Notes: generated from the sequence alone by a model not told the origin. Positions 6,719-14,587 are shown, numbered from the stretch's first letter. The stretch is 19,685 nt of DNA from JAOAJC01 sp964481185 (GCA_964481185.1 CAYZSY010000011.1:1-19685), one strand, 5' to 3'. Made by a program: numbers and translations.

Positions 6719-8039
6719 TAACATTATCAACAAAATAAAACTAGCTATAGAAAAACTGGATGCTTTGTCAAAAACAAAGCCAATTAAAATAATAAGCCAT
6801 TTTGATACAGATGGTATAACTTCTGCTGCAATCTTCTCAAGAGCACTTCAAAGATGGAACAAAAAATTCTCACTTCAGATAATAAAAGGTCTAGACGAAA
6901 AAATAATAAAAAGCCTGCCAGAAGATGAAATATTAGTATTTCTAGACCTTGCTTCAAATTCACTAAGGCATCTCAAAGAAAAGAAAACAGATATCTTTAT
7001 CTTTGACCATCATGAGGTGATAGAATCAATTCCTGAAAACATCACCTTGATAAATCCCTTGCTTCAGAAAAATGAACCAATGTCAAGTGCAGCAATCTGT
7101 TACTTCTTCGCAAAGTCGCTCTCTCTTGAAAACAAAGACTTGGCAAATCTCGCGATAGTAGGTATGGTAGGAGACATGCTTGAGAAAAACCTGACAAAAG
7201 ACTACGATGCAATACTAAAGGATGCAGATGCGATAATAAGGAAAGGGTTGTTACTTTATCCGTCAACAAGACCCCTAGACAAAGCTCTTGAATATTCCTC
7301 TGGAATGTACATTCCAGAAGTCACTGGCTCTTACAAAGGAGTCATGGACATCTTGAGAGAAGCAAACATTCACAAGATTGAAAACAGGTTTAAGGCTCTA
7401 TACGAATTAACTGAAGAAGAAATGTCAAGACTAATAACTGCAGTTATGCTAAGAATAATAGGAAGAAAAGACTCTTCAGAATTAATAGGAAACCTTTATC
7501 TTGTAAAATTCTTTAACAAGCTAGAAGATGCAAGAGAGTTCTCGGCACTTATAAACTCATGCAGCAGAATGGACCGCCCCGAAATAGCACTGGGATTCTG
7601 TCTTGGAAACAAAAAATGCATTGAAGAAGCAGAAAAGATTTATATTCAATACAAACAGCATCTAATTTCAGCTCTCAAATATGTTTCTGAATCTGAAAAA
7701 ATCTCTGGAAAAAATTATACAATAATCAACGGAAAAGACCGCATAAAAGACACTATTATCGGAACAGTAGCCTCAATAATTTCACACTCGCCAGTTTACG
7801 CAAACGGAACAATAATTATCGCTCTCGCCTATAACCAAGACAAAATCAAAGTTTCTGCACGAATTGTTGGCAGGGAAGGAAGAAATGTCAGAGAAGTTCT
7901 AAATCAGGTTGTAGTCCCACTTGGAGGAGAAGTCGGCGGGCATCCAAAAGCTGCCGGCTGCTTGATTTCTAAGGAAAATGAAAGCAAATTTATTTATGAG
8001 CTTCGGAAAGTTCTTGATATAGAATCAATAAAGGTTTAA
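6714..8039 (+). CDS. DHH-family single-strand nuclease (archaeal RecJ-like)
   Basis: This is a DHH/DHHA1 phosphoesterase of the archaeal RecJ/GAN-like group, expected to degrade single-stranded DNA or RNA with divalent metals and possibly to work with the replisome. From GTG 6714 the protein has 441 aa. Motif I is SHFDTDG (28-34), motif II lies in FLDLAS (about 76-81), the DHH motif is IFDHHEV (96-102), a further Asp is in GMVGDM, and the C-terminal DHHA1 glycine motif is GGHPKAAG (408-415). All signature residues are present. The longer frame from 6651 overlaps uS15 and is unlikely. GTG 6714 overlaps an SD-like GGGGTGAT, so ATT 6723 remains an alternative. A uS15-RecJ-like neighbourhood is common in archaea. 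Confidence 0.9.
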   Translation: MINIINKIKLAIEKLDALSKTKPIKIISHFDTDGITSAAIFSRALQRWNKKFSLQIIKGLDEKIIKSLPEDEILVFLDLASNSLRHLKEKKTDIFIFDHHEVIESIPENITLINPLLQKNEPMSSAAICYFFAKSLSLENKDLANLAIVGMVGDMLEKNLTKDYDAILKDADAIIRKGLLLYPSTRPLDKALEYSSGMYIPEVTGSYKGVMDILREANIHKIENRFKALYELTEEEMSRLITAVMLRIIGRKDSSELIGNLYLVKFFNKLEDAREFSALINSCSRMDRPEIALGFCLGNKKCIEEAEKIYIQYKQHLISALKYVSESEKISGKNYTIINGKDRIKDTIIGTVASIISHSPVYANGTIIIALAYNQDKIKVSARIVGREGRNVREVLNQVVVPLGGEVGGHPKAAGCLISKENESKFIYELRKVLDIESIKV

Positions 8040-8054
8040 AACCCCAGTAAATTA

Positions 8055-8249
8055 ATGATTTTGATGACATTATATGATAAAAAGCCCAAAAGCAGATTTC
8101 TCAAGGTAATCTGCCCAAGGTGTAAGAAAAGCCAGATTGTCTTTGGAAAATCTGCCACGCAAATAAAATGCGCCAATTGCAACTACCTATTGCTCAAGCC
8201 AAAAGGTGGAAAATCCAAAATTCGTGCCAAAATAAAGGAGATAATATGA
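8055..8249 (+). CDS. rps27e: 30S ribosomal protein eS27 (S27e)
   Basis: This 64-aa zinc-ribbon ribosomal protein has CPRC (20-23) and CANC (39-42) knuckles, FLKVICPRC before the first knuckle and LLLKPKGGK after the second, all characteristic of eS27. An in-frame ATG at 8064 is an alternative start. No TATA or SD stands out, and it is probably expressed from the uS15 operon promoter. Its stop overlaps the next start as ATGA (8246-8249), indicating translational coupling with aIF2-alpha. The eS27 - aIF2-alpha - Nop10 order is standard in archaea. Confidence 0.95.
   Translation: MILMTLYDKKPKSRFLKVICPRCKKSQIVFGKSATQIKCANCNYLLLKPKGGKSKIRAKIKEII
8237..8240 (+). promoter_or_regulatory. Shine-Dalgarno for aIF2-alpha
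   Basis: GGAG, 5 nt before ATG 8246, lies inside the end of the eS27 gene. It fixes the aIF2-alpha start and supports coupling. Confidence 0.65.
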
Positions 8250-8950
8250 CAGAGCTAAAAGAAGATGATATAGTTATGTGCACCGTTAAAAAAATAGAAG
8301 GCGCAGCAGTATTCGTAGATACAGAAGAAAATGGAGAGGGAAGCATAGTTATGTCAGAGGTAGCAGCTGGAAGAATTAGAAATATCAGAGATTATGTCTC
8401 AATCAGAAAAAAAGTGGTCTGCAAGGTTCTGAAAGTAGGAAAAGACCGCCTAGAATTGAGTTTAAGAAGAGTTACTGCAAGCGAAAAGGAGAAAATAAAG
8501 GAAAGATATGAAAAAGAAAGAAATCTTATGAGCATACTTAAGGCGTCTATCAAAAATCCTGAAGAAATATTCAAGAAAATAAAAGAGGAGTATGAAGCAA
8601 AGGATTTTCTTGAAAAAGCTAAAGTCAATTCAAGAATAATAGAGAAATTTGTACCAAATTTAGAATCTGCAACCTTCCTAAGAATTCTTTCAGAAAGAAA
8701 AGATAAAGAGAAAGAAGTGAAAAAGAAGATTACTCTGAAATCCTTTTCTCAAACAGGAATAAATCATATAAAAGAAGCCCTGCAAGAAGCAAAAAATGTC
8801 AAGACAAACTATCTGGGTTCTTCTAAATTTTCGATTTCAGCGAAAGCAAAAGATTTCAAAGAGGCAAATCAAAAGATTCAGACAGCAATAGACAAAATAA
8901 AAGCAAAGGCAAAAGAAAAGAAGTTAATCTTTGAGTCAGAGGAAAAATAG
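8246..8950 (+). CDS. eif2a: Translation initiation factor aIF2 subunit alpha
   Basis: This is the alpha subunit of archaeal IF2, which with beta and gamma carries Met-tRNAi to the small subunit. The 234 aa comprise an S1/OB domain (1-85; VMCTVKKIEGAAVFVDTEE, then SEVAAGRIRNIRDYV, the loop that carries Ser51 in eukaryotes, ending LELSLRRV), a helical domain (about 90-170) and a C-terminal alpha-beta domain that contacts gamma (about 172-234). It is slightly shorter than typical archaeal homologues. ATG 8246 is fixed by GGAG 5 nt upstream and by the ATGA overlap. The frame is open further upstream inside eS27 but not used. The Nop10-like gene follows after 1 nt. Confidence 0.95.
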   Translation: MTELKEDDIVMCTVKKIEGAAVFVDTEENGEGSIVMSEVAAGRIRNIRDYVSIRKKVVCKVLKVGKDRLELSLRRVTASEKEKIKERYEKERNLMSILKASIKNPEEIFKKIKEEYEAKDFLEKAKVNSRIIEKFVPNLESATFLRILSERKDKEKEVKKKITLKSFSQTGINHIKEALQEAKNVKTNYLGSSKFSISAKAKDFKEANQKIQTAIDKIKAKAKEKKLIFESEEK

Positions 8951-8951
8951 T

Positions 8952-9161
8952 ATGAAGCTACGCTATTATACAAAAGACAATGAAAAAATTTATACATTAA
9001 AAAATAAAGTAAATAACACGCCAACAAAAAATGCACATTATAAATATATTAAAATAAAATCACAAAATCCTTGTGTTAACCATGGGCTGAAGCCCATGGT
9101 TTGCTCAGATTTATCTGAAAGGATTTTGGGAGACAGAGACAAACTATACAATCATCTATGA
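8952..9161 (+). CDS. nop10: Divergent Nop10-like H/ACA RNP protein
   Basis: Nop10 is a small subunit of H/ACA pseudouridylation RNPs and binds Cbf5. The start MKLRYYTKDNEKIYTLK and the later AH match the Nop10 pattern (YTLK; AHP), and the gene sits 1 nt after aIF2-alpha, the usual archaeal nop10 position. Most archaeal Nop10 proteins carry a zinc-binding CxxC pair in this half. Here those cysteines are absent, as in eukaryotic Nop10. The recognisable protein ends at about residue 37 (YKYIKIKS). The frame then runs into the palindromic element from 9063 and stops at 9159-9161, so its last ~33 codons may not be native. It could be functional with an altered tail, or decaying. Confidence 0.65.
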   Translation: MKLRYYTKDNEKIYTLKNKVNNTPTKNAHYKYIKIKSQNPCVNHGLKPMVCSDLSERILGDRDKLYNHL

Positions 9162-9187
9162 CTTAAAAGTCATAGTTTGTGCTCTGT
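9063..9187 (+). repeat. Structured palindromic element, possible IS200/IS605-like MITE or RNA
   Basis: A three-way junction folds: outer stem 9063-9072/9119-9128 (CAAAATCCTT/AAGGATTTTG, 10 bp), hairpin A 9078-9087/9092-9101 (10 bp, TGAA loop) and hairpin B 9105-9110/9113-9118. A second domain follows: a 15-bp stem with one bulge, 9133-9147/9172-9187, which competes with hairpin C 9156-9163/9168-9175. Hairpins A and C have the same layout and 3' flank (CATGGTTTG, CATAGTTTG), with stem differences that compensate. Paired subterminal hairpins are typical of IS200/IS605 ends and their non-autonomous derivatives. No transposase is present. A bidirectional terminator between convergent genes or a structured RNA is the alternative. 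Confidence 0.6.
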
Positions 9188-9192
9188 ATCAG

Positions 9193-10476
9193 TTAAAAAA
9201 GAGTTTTCTGCGGATTACGCTCACTAACCTTCTTAATAAATTTGATTTTTCTCTCTTCAACCCCAACCTCTTTTACGCCAGGCATCAAAACCTTGCCATA
9301 CTCTCCATCAAAACCAGGTTTTATTTTTATCTTTCCTTCACGATTTAATAAAATCAGCTCAATAAGTTTTACATCAACTTTATTTTTTAAAAATTCTTCT
9401 TTAGAAACTCTCAACAAAATATTTATCTCATTTTGGAAGAGAGAAATCAAATTATCATAAATAACCCATGATTTCTTGCTCTCTGGCTTGCTCTCGAGGC
9501 GTAAAGCAATCAATTCATGCAAAGGAACAAGTTTATGATATGCTCTTGCATTTTCAGGTTTATACCCTTCGCTTTCTTTAGCAAGCTCTTCAATCCTGTA
9601 TTCAACCCCAAGAGTCAATAATTTCTTACAAACGGGGCATTTCCCTTCAAATTTCTTGCTCTCGTTCGGAGAAGATGAAAAATTGCAGGCCCTATGTCCA
9701 TCAAAATGATATTTCCCATATTCAGGCGGAGTCTCAATAGTCCCTTTCAAGCCATCTCCTGTTCTAATTGCTTTTATAATATTGTCATAACTCAACTCAT
9801 CTATGTCTAATATTGTCGCCTCGCGCCCCAGCCTCCACGGCCAAAACGAATGTGCATCAGAAAAGCTCACAACATTTACTCTCTCTTTCAATCTCCAAAT
9901 CATACCAGGATCAGCGCTCATCCCAGACTCAACAGCATAAATATTTTTAATTTCCTCACCAAAACACTCGGCAAGAGAATCAAATCCAGAATCAGAACCA
10001 AAAAGTCCGAACCAAGGAGTTAAGCAATGCGCAGGAATTACTTCTATTTTATCATCAATCTTTTTAAGCTCACGAACAAACTCAGAAGCTTTTATCCCAA
10101 AAATAGGCCTCCCGTCATAATCAATTCTTCCCCTTGATTTAAGAAAATTTGTTATCTTATCAGCAGCAGCGCGATTTGGCGCAAACACAAGAACATGAAC
10201 CGCTCTTCGCTTCTTGATTTTGCCGTCAGAAAACATCAAGCTTATTTCTGTCTGCCATATAAATGGAAAACCGCTCTTTGTCCTTAAAATTCCTTTTTCA
10301 TCCTCAACAAGCTTCTCATCAATCTCTTTTCTCCATAAGGGATGTTGAAAATCTCCAGTTCCCAACAAGCTCAACCCTTTTATTTTAGCCCACTTCTCAA
10401 TATTATCAAGAGTTAAATTGTAAGATGTTGCTCTTGCATATTTCGAATGAATATGTAAATCAATTATAACCTCCAT
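9193..10476 (-). CDS. endoQ: Endonuclease Q family DNA repair protein (EndoQ)
   Basis: EndoQ nicks DNA 5' of deaminated bases (uracil, hypoxanthine, xanthine) and abasic sites. The 427 aa contain a PHP-type metal site (DLHIHSKYARATS at 5-17, GTGDFQHPLW at about 46-55, IPAHCLTPWFGLFGS, the Glu of YAVESGMS, and SFSDAHS) followed by the family zinc finger (HRACNF, then CPVCKKLLTLGVEYRIEEL). All expected metal residues are present and the length matches known EndoQ. The frame could begin 33 nt further upstream, but ATG 10476 is correct because the TATA box lies 26 nt before it and MEVIIDLHIHS is the family's usual beginning. Confidence 0.93.
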   Translation of the reverse strand: MEVIIDLHIHSKYARATSYNLTLDNIEKWAKIKGLSLLGTGDFQHPLWRKEIDEKLVEDEKGILRTKSGFPFIWQTEISLMFSDGKIKKRRAVHVLVFAPNRAAADKITNFLKSRGRIDYDGRPIFGIKASEFVRELKKIDDKIEVIPAHCLTPWFGLFGSDSGFDSLAECFGEEIKNIYAVESGMSADPGMIWRLKERVNVVSFSDAHSFWPWRLGREATILDIDELSYDNIIKAIRTGDGLKGTIETPPEYGKYHFDGHRACNFSSSPNESKKFEGKCPVCKKLLTLGVEYRIEELAKESEGYKPENARAYHKLVPLHELIALRLESKPESKKSWVIYDNLISLFQNEINILLRVSKEEFLKNKVDVKLIELILLNREGKIKIKPGFDGEYGKVLMPGVKEVGVEERKIKFIKKVSERNPQKTLF

Positions 10477-10497
10477 AATTCTGCAAGAATATAAAAC

Positions 10498-10506
10498 TTT
10501 ATAAAT
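10498..10506 (-). promoter_or_regulatory. TATA box for endoQ
   Basis: The minus strand reads ATTTATAAAG, centred 26 nt before ATG 10476 (leaderless). It lies in the short gap after the large secreted protein's stop. Confidence 0.6.
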
Positions 10507-10523
10507 CAATCCAAAAACTTATT

Positions 10524-13500
10524 TTATTTTGAATTTGGTTTTTCAGGTTTATCCATGCCATTAGATTGCTCCTTGTCTCCTTTCATCTCCTCTCTCATAA
10601 TCATTGAAAAGAATTTATTGATTAATTTCCTTACATCCTTCCCTTCACTTTCCGGGATTATTTTAGCAGAGTTTATTATCGATCTCACCTTAAAGAAGCC
10701 CTCAATTCCATTTTTAATTTCCCTTATTTTTTCCAAAGGTTTTGGAGTTCTATCCCACGGCGGAGATTCTATTCTCTGCCCCTCGCTTTTCGCCATTTCA
10801 GATATCAGCTTGTAAACTTTATTCCAATCTATCTGAATTGTAATATCTTTCTTAGGAACCTCTTCTGGAAGCATAGGCTCCATCTTTAATATGTCATTCT
10901 CATTTACTTGAGCATACAAATTGAATACAACATTGCCCCCATCATCCACAAATTGAACTACAACGCCTGTATTCCCTCCGTGCTTCTCACTCATCTCTCC
11001 TATCAATCTCATTAGAGAATTATCCTCCCTTATCCCCTCTTTCTCTTCTTCAGTTGGTCCTTCCTGATTTTCTCTTTCAGCTTGCTCATCCTTCGGCCCA
11101 GGGAATTTATGCTCTTTCATCGCATTCTTCATCTCAGACTTAATGAAATCTTCCGGAGGAAATATCCATATTTTCATGTAAGGAGAAATAATTTCCATTT
11201 CTTTATTATTCAACTCCTGTATTCTGGCAGTTTGGACTTCCTCCCAAAATTCAACTTTCCCAAATTCACTATCATAATTCATCTTTATTAAATTATAATC
11301 AGAAAGACTTCCTTCTTGATTTAAGCACTCTCTTGCTCTCGCCATCTCTTTTGAAAGCTCTACATCTTTCCAATATAGCTCAAATATTCCCGATATGTGC
11401 TCTTCCCAATCCTCTGCCGAATTTGCCATATATTTCTCAAAGAACCACTTCAAAAATTCGTCATTTAAGCTTTTCTCAAGCTCCCTCCTTTGTAAAGTTA
11501 GCTGTTCAAAATCTCTCTTGCACCAATCTATACTTCCAGAAGAATAATATTGCTGCTTCAGATACCTCAAGTTCTCAAAAGGACCCCCCCAACCATCAAA
11601 CCAGAGCCCCCCTTCTTTTCTCTCTTCAGAAACTCTGCAGTTTCCTCCAGCCTTAAAGACCGCTTTTTCACGAGCTTCATTTTCTTGTTGGTCTTGCATG
11701 CCAAAATCTTTCCCTGCTTTGCAATTCTCAGTGCAACTAGTTTGACATTCATTTAAGTCAACCTCGCGTCCGCAAGTTCTCTTACACTCTTCTATACTCT
11801 GCTCGCTATCTGGGCTCGCAGACTCATAAACACATTTCTGGACACAAGGCACAACCAAAGTTCTCTCGCAATTATCTGTGCACATTGTTTCGCATTGCTC
11901 TGTTCTCTCTTTTTCTCTTCTCTCGTCATCAATTCTCTCATTTTCACCTCTTTCTTCTTCCCCCCTCTGTTCAACTTCATTATCATAATTCTGATTTTCA
12001 CCTGAAAGTTGTGCACTATCAGCTAATGGCTCGCTTCCTTCCAAGGGAGAATCAGGCAAACTTCCAGTTGACTCACTAGAACTTCCGCTGGAACTAGAAT
12101 CAGAAGATCCTTGATTAGAGCTGGCTTCTGGGGAAGTTGGTGCTTCAGACACATCAAACGAACTAATAACAAATGCTGTTACCTTTGCTCCCACATCTTG
12201 AACAAAACTAATAACCTGCCCAGTTAAAGAATTTGAAGAACTTTCTGCTGGCGCGCTTTCAGGAACTACCTCCTCCTCTTGTCCAACTTTTTCATTTAAA
12301 GTTTCAGACTCTGAATGAGCAACTTCAGGAATCATTATACATCTTCCATTGCTGCAAACATCATTTAAATTTCCGCAATCTTCCTTTACATTACACTGAT
12401 CCCCTCTTTCACCTTCTACTCTCTCTTCACCAATCTCAATTCCATTTCCATCGACAGATGAAACAACACACTCTGCTCCTGTCTTCACCCACACTTTTTC
12501 AATGCATTTTTCTCCGACAAATTTTTCACCAGAATCACAATTTAATATATTCTCCTCTCCATCAGCACAATCAGCAACTCTGCATTCCTCTAAAGAGTTT
12601 ACTTTGCAAACTCCAGACGTGCATTCAGCCCTTCCGCATAATGGCTGCAAACAATCAGAACTCACAGAACAACTATTATCTTCCTCAATACAAATCGGCT
12701 CAAGCGGGCAATTCTTCTTGTCTTTCCCTTTAAAGATAACTTTTCCTGAACACCCTATAGCCCCATAACTTGGGCATTCTATGCAATCTGTCTTGCAGCT
12801 ATTTGCCTCGTTTCCCTCACAAACATGATTTCCACAGACCGCTTCTTTAGTTGATTCTTCCTTTAGCTGGCATGTTCCAGCTATGCAATACATCTCTCTT
12901 TTTTCTTTTCTGATTTCATTTCCCTCTCCAATAACATCAACCTCAGAGCTCCCGCAAACCTGTCCCAAACATTGAGAATCAGCACAGTCTATCTGCTCAT
13001 CTTGATTATCATCTTTTTGATTGCTGCACAATTCTCTCTTATCATTGAAATATTCTGTATAGAGCCTCTTTTCATATTCTAACTGATCAAACCAATATTC
13101 TGTTTTCTCGTACCCAGAAAATAGGTTCATATAAAATTGTTTTCTTTCTTCATAACCTTGCTTCACAAGAGATTTAGCTTGTTTTTGCTTTTGTTGATCT
13201 TGCCTAACCCAATAATAAGGATCATTCCTGTCAGATTCGCTCATCTTGCTTTCATCAAACTGGAAATTCTTCTCAACAGTCTTCCATATATCATCTGATT
13301 TCCTATTCCATGCTTCGTTATAAGATTCAAGCTTAGCCCTTAAAGCCATAGCCCCTCCAAAATCACTTTGTTCAAGAAGAGCTTTAATTTGGTCAAGCGT
13401 TTGTCTTATCCCATCTTTAATTTCCTCAACCCCCAAATTTTGGAGAGAATTTCTATCAAATTCACTTGGCTTCTCGCTAAATGGGCCTTGTATCCAAAAG

Positions 13501-14315
13501 TTAAGATTAACCCAAGGCCATTCACAACTATCGCACATCTCAAGCCTCATTATAGCATCAGCATTTTCGTTGCTGAAAAAGTCAATCTCTTGAACAAACA
13601 TTTTCTGAGATTGTTTCTTTTGCTGCGAGCCAAGAAGAGAATCCATAGTGCTCTCACAATTGCCACTTTCCTTCAAATAATCTTGAAACTTCTTCTCTAT
13701 AGCTACGCTTTTTTTGGCAAGCTCATTTGCATTATTGTTCCCAGGATTCTTGGCATAATTCTCAGCTAGAACCCCAATTTCTGATATGTCGGAAATGATA
13801 TCGAAAGATTCTTCTTCAGCCTTTGAAACAATTCTCATATCTATCCTATAGAATATCTTTTGCTCCCCTTCCTTTTCAAATACAGAAGGCCATGCATTAA
13901 GCCAGAGCTGAATTTTTCTTCCATCAAATATAATCTTCTGCCAGGCAGAAGCCTTTTCTTTGAGCCTTACTTCTCGCATGTATTTTTCAGACCACGCTCT
14001 GCCGGTATTATCAGTCGGGTCTCCAAACGCGCTCAAAAGCTGCTCCCTTGTTAACAATCCTCCCTCCCTCTTATCAACAATGCCAAGAAGCGCGCCCAAT
14101 CTCTGTCGTGAACCGCTAAGATAAACCACAAGCTGTGCATAATCTATATTCCCAATTTCATAATCTTCTGCATAACTAGTAATTCCAAATATCTCAGAAT
14201 CAACAGAACTTGCTGATGCAGAAGCAGAAACCGAAACTAACATAAAAATTGAAAATATAGAAATAAGAACTAGAAAAGAGCAGGCAATTAAACTGCATCT
14301 GGCCGCTTTTTTCAT
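10524..14315 (-). CDS. Large secreted cysteine-rich surface protein
   Basis: I know no precise family for this 1263-aa protein. It starts with a classical signal peptide (MKKAARCS, hydrophobic core about 9-31, then ASASASS). An N-terminal half (about 40-425) is mixed alpha/beta and helical with few cysteines. A cysteine-rich zone (430-660) follows, with a CSNQKDDNQDEQIDC-type Asp-rich repeat (likely calcium binding) and CGNHVCEGNE...CKTDC knottin-like repeats. Next come a Ser/acidic linker (about 665-800), a second cysteine cluster (808-866) and a charged helical C-terminal third. There is no clear C-terminal anchor; SLTGQVISF (696-704) precedes a mildly hydrophobic stretch. It is probably an extracellular, disulfide-rich cell-surface or attachment protein. 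ATG 14315 fits the TATA spacing; a TTG 21 nt upstream does not. Confidence 0.85.
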   Translation of the reverse strand: MKKAARCSLIACSFLVLISIFSIFMLVSVSASASASSVDSEIFGITSYAEDYEIGNIDYAQLVVYLSGSRQRLGALLGIVDKREGGLLTREQLLSAFGDPTDNTGRAWSEKYMREVRLKEKASAWQKIIFDGRKIQLWLNAWPSVFEKEGEQKIFYRIDMRIVSKAEEESFDIISDISEIGVLAENYAKNPGNNNANELAKKSVAIEKKFQDYLKESGNCESTMDSLLGSQQKKQSQKMFVQEIDFFSNENADAIMRLEMCDSCEWPWVNLNFWIQGPFSEKPSEFDRNSLQNLGVEEIKDGIRQTLDQIKALLEQSDFGGAMALRAKLESYNEAWNRKSDDIWKTVEKNFQFDESKMSESDRNDPYYWVRQDQQKQKQAKSLVKQGYEERKQFYMNLFSGYEKTEYWFDQLEYEKRLYTEYFNDKRELCSNQKDDNQDEQIDCADSQCLGQVCGSSEVDVIGEGNEIRKEKREMYCIAGTCQLKEESTKEAVCGNHVCEGNEANSCKTDCIECPSYGAIGCSGKVIFKGKDKKNCPLEPICIEEDNSCSVSSDCLQPLCGRAECTSGVCKVNSLEECRVADCADGEENILNCDSGEKFVGEKCIEKVWVKTGAECVVSSVDGNGIEIGEERVEGERGDQCNVKEDCGNLNDVCSNGRCIMIPEVAHSESETLNEKVGQEEEVVPESAPAESSSNSLTGQVISFVQDVGAKVTAFVISSFDVSEAPTSPEASSNQGSSDSSSSGSSSESTGSLPDSPLEGSEPLADSAQLSGENQNYDNEVEQRGEEERGENERIDDERREKERTEQCETMCTDNCERTLVVPCVQKCVYESASPDSEQSIEECKRTCGREVDLNECQTSCTENCKAGKDFGMQDQQENEAREKAVFKAGGNCRVSEERKEGGLWFDGWGGPFENLRYLKQQYYSSGSIDWCKRDFEQLTLQRRELEKSLNDEFLKWFFEKYMANSAEDWEEHISGIFELYWKDVELSKEMARARECLNQEGSLSDYNLIKMNYDSEFGKVEFWEEVQTARIQELNNKEMEIISPYMKIWIFPPEDFIKSEMKNAMKEHKFPGPKDEQAERENQEGPTEEEKEGIREDNSLMRLIGEMSEKHGGNTGVVVQFVDDGGNVVFNLYAQVNENDILKMEPMLPEEVPKKDITIQIDWNKVYKLISEMAKSEGQRIESPPWDRTPKPLEKIREIKNGIEGFFKVRSIINSAKIIPESEGKDVRKLINKFFSMIMREEMKGDKEQSNGMDKPEKPNSK

Positions 14316-14335
14316 TATTAATTCAATTTGTTGCA

Positions 14336-14346
14336 ATATAAATATC
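14336..14346 (-). promoter_or_regulatory. TATA box for the large secreted protein
   Basis: Minus-strand ATATTTATATT is centred 26 nt before ATG 14315 and overlaps the alternative upstream TTG, so that TTG cannot be the start. Confidence 0.65.
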
Positions 14347-14384
14347 TAACTATCTCACAAAAACTTATAAAACAAACAGGAGAG

Positions 14385-14537
14385 ATGTTAATAAATTTAG
14401 GATTTATTCCTTATGCTGGAAAGTGGACTATTAATTTGAATGGACCAACAATGCTTAAGAAGTGGATTAAAGAGATAGGTTCAAATAATCAGAAAAATGT
14501 TGCTAGGTTAGAACAGGCGCGTAGTATAACTGGATAG
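14385..14537 (+). pseudogene. LAGLIDADG homing-endonuclease C-terminal-like fragment
   Basis: From ATG 14385 (preceded by AGGAGAG) the frame encodes MLINLGFIPYAGKWTINLN followed by LKKWIKEIGSNNQKN, then runs into the 5' half of the tRNA-Arg gene and stops at TAG 14535-14537. The GF-PY-GKWTINLN and WIKEIGSNN pattern resembles the last beta-sheet/helix part of stand-alone LAGLIDADG endonucleases. The frame also stays open upstream to 14328. No catalytic LAGLIDADG helix is present, so it cannot be an active nuclease. The assignment is from memory of the fold pattern. Confidence 0.45.
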
Positions 14538-14587
14538 TACGAAACCTTGCGGAGGTTTTAATCTGGGTTCAAATCCCAGCGTGCCTA
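14515..14587 (+). tRNA. tRNA-Arg (anticodon GCG)
   Basis: The complete cloverleaf folds: acceptor stem AGGCGCG/CGTGCCT (one G-T pair) with discriminator A 14587; D stem GTAT/GTAC; anticodon stem AAACC/GGTTT with loop TTGCGGA (anticodon GCG); 4-nt variable loop; T arm CTGGG-TTCAAAT-CCCAG. There is no intron and CCA is not encoded. Only a weak A/T-rich stretch (about 14483-14497) lies at the expected TATA distance. Confidence 0.93.

Noticed and set aside
6683..6721. TAG read-through (pyrrolysine) extending uS15
   Set aside because: uS15 is not a known pyrrolysine protein and no pyl gene or insertion element is visible. Ordinary termination at TAG is simpler.
12233..12733. 166-aa plus-strand ORF rich in H, Q, L and F
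   Set aside because: It is an antisense shadow of the large secreted protein; its composition reflects the complementary codons.
14515..14587. Intron-containing or split tRNA at the Arg locus
   Set aside because: The cloverleaf is contiguous and complete; the adjacent endonuclease-like frame lies outside the mature tRNA apart from the shared 5' bases.
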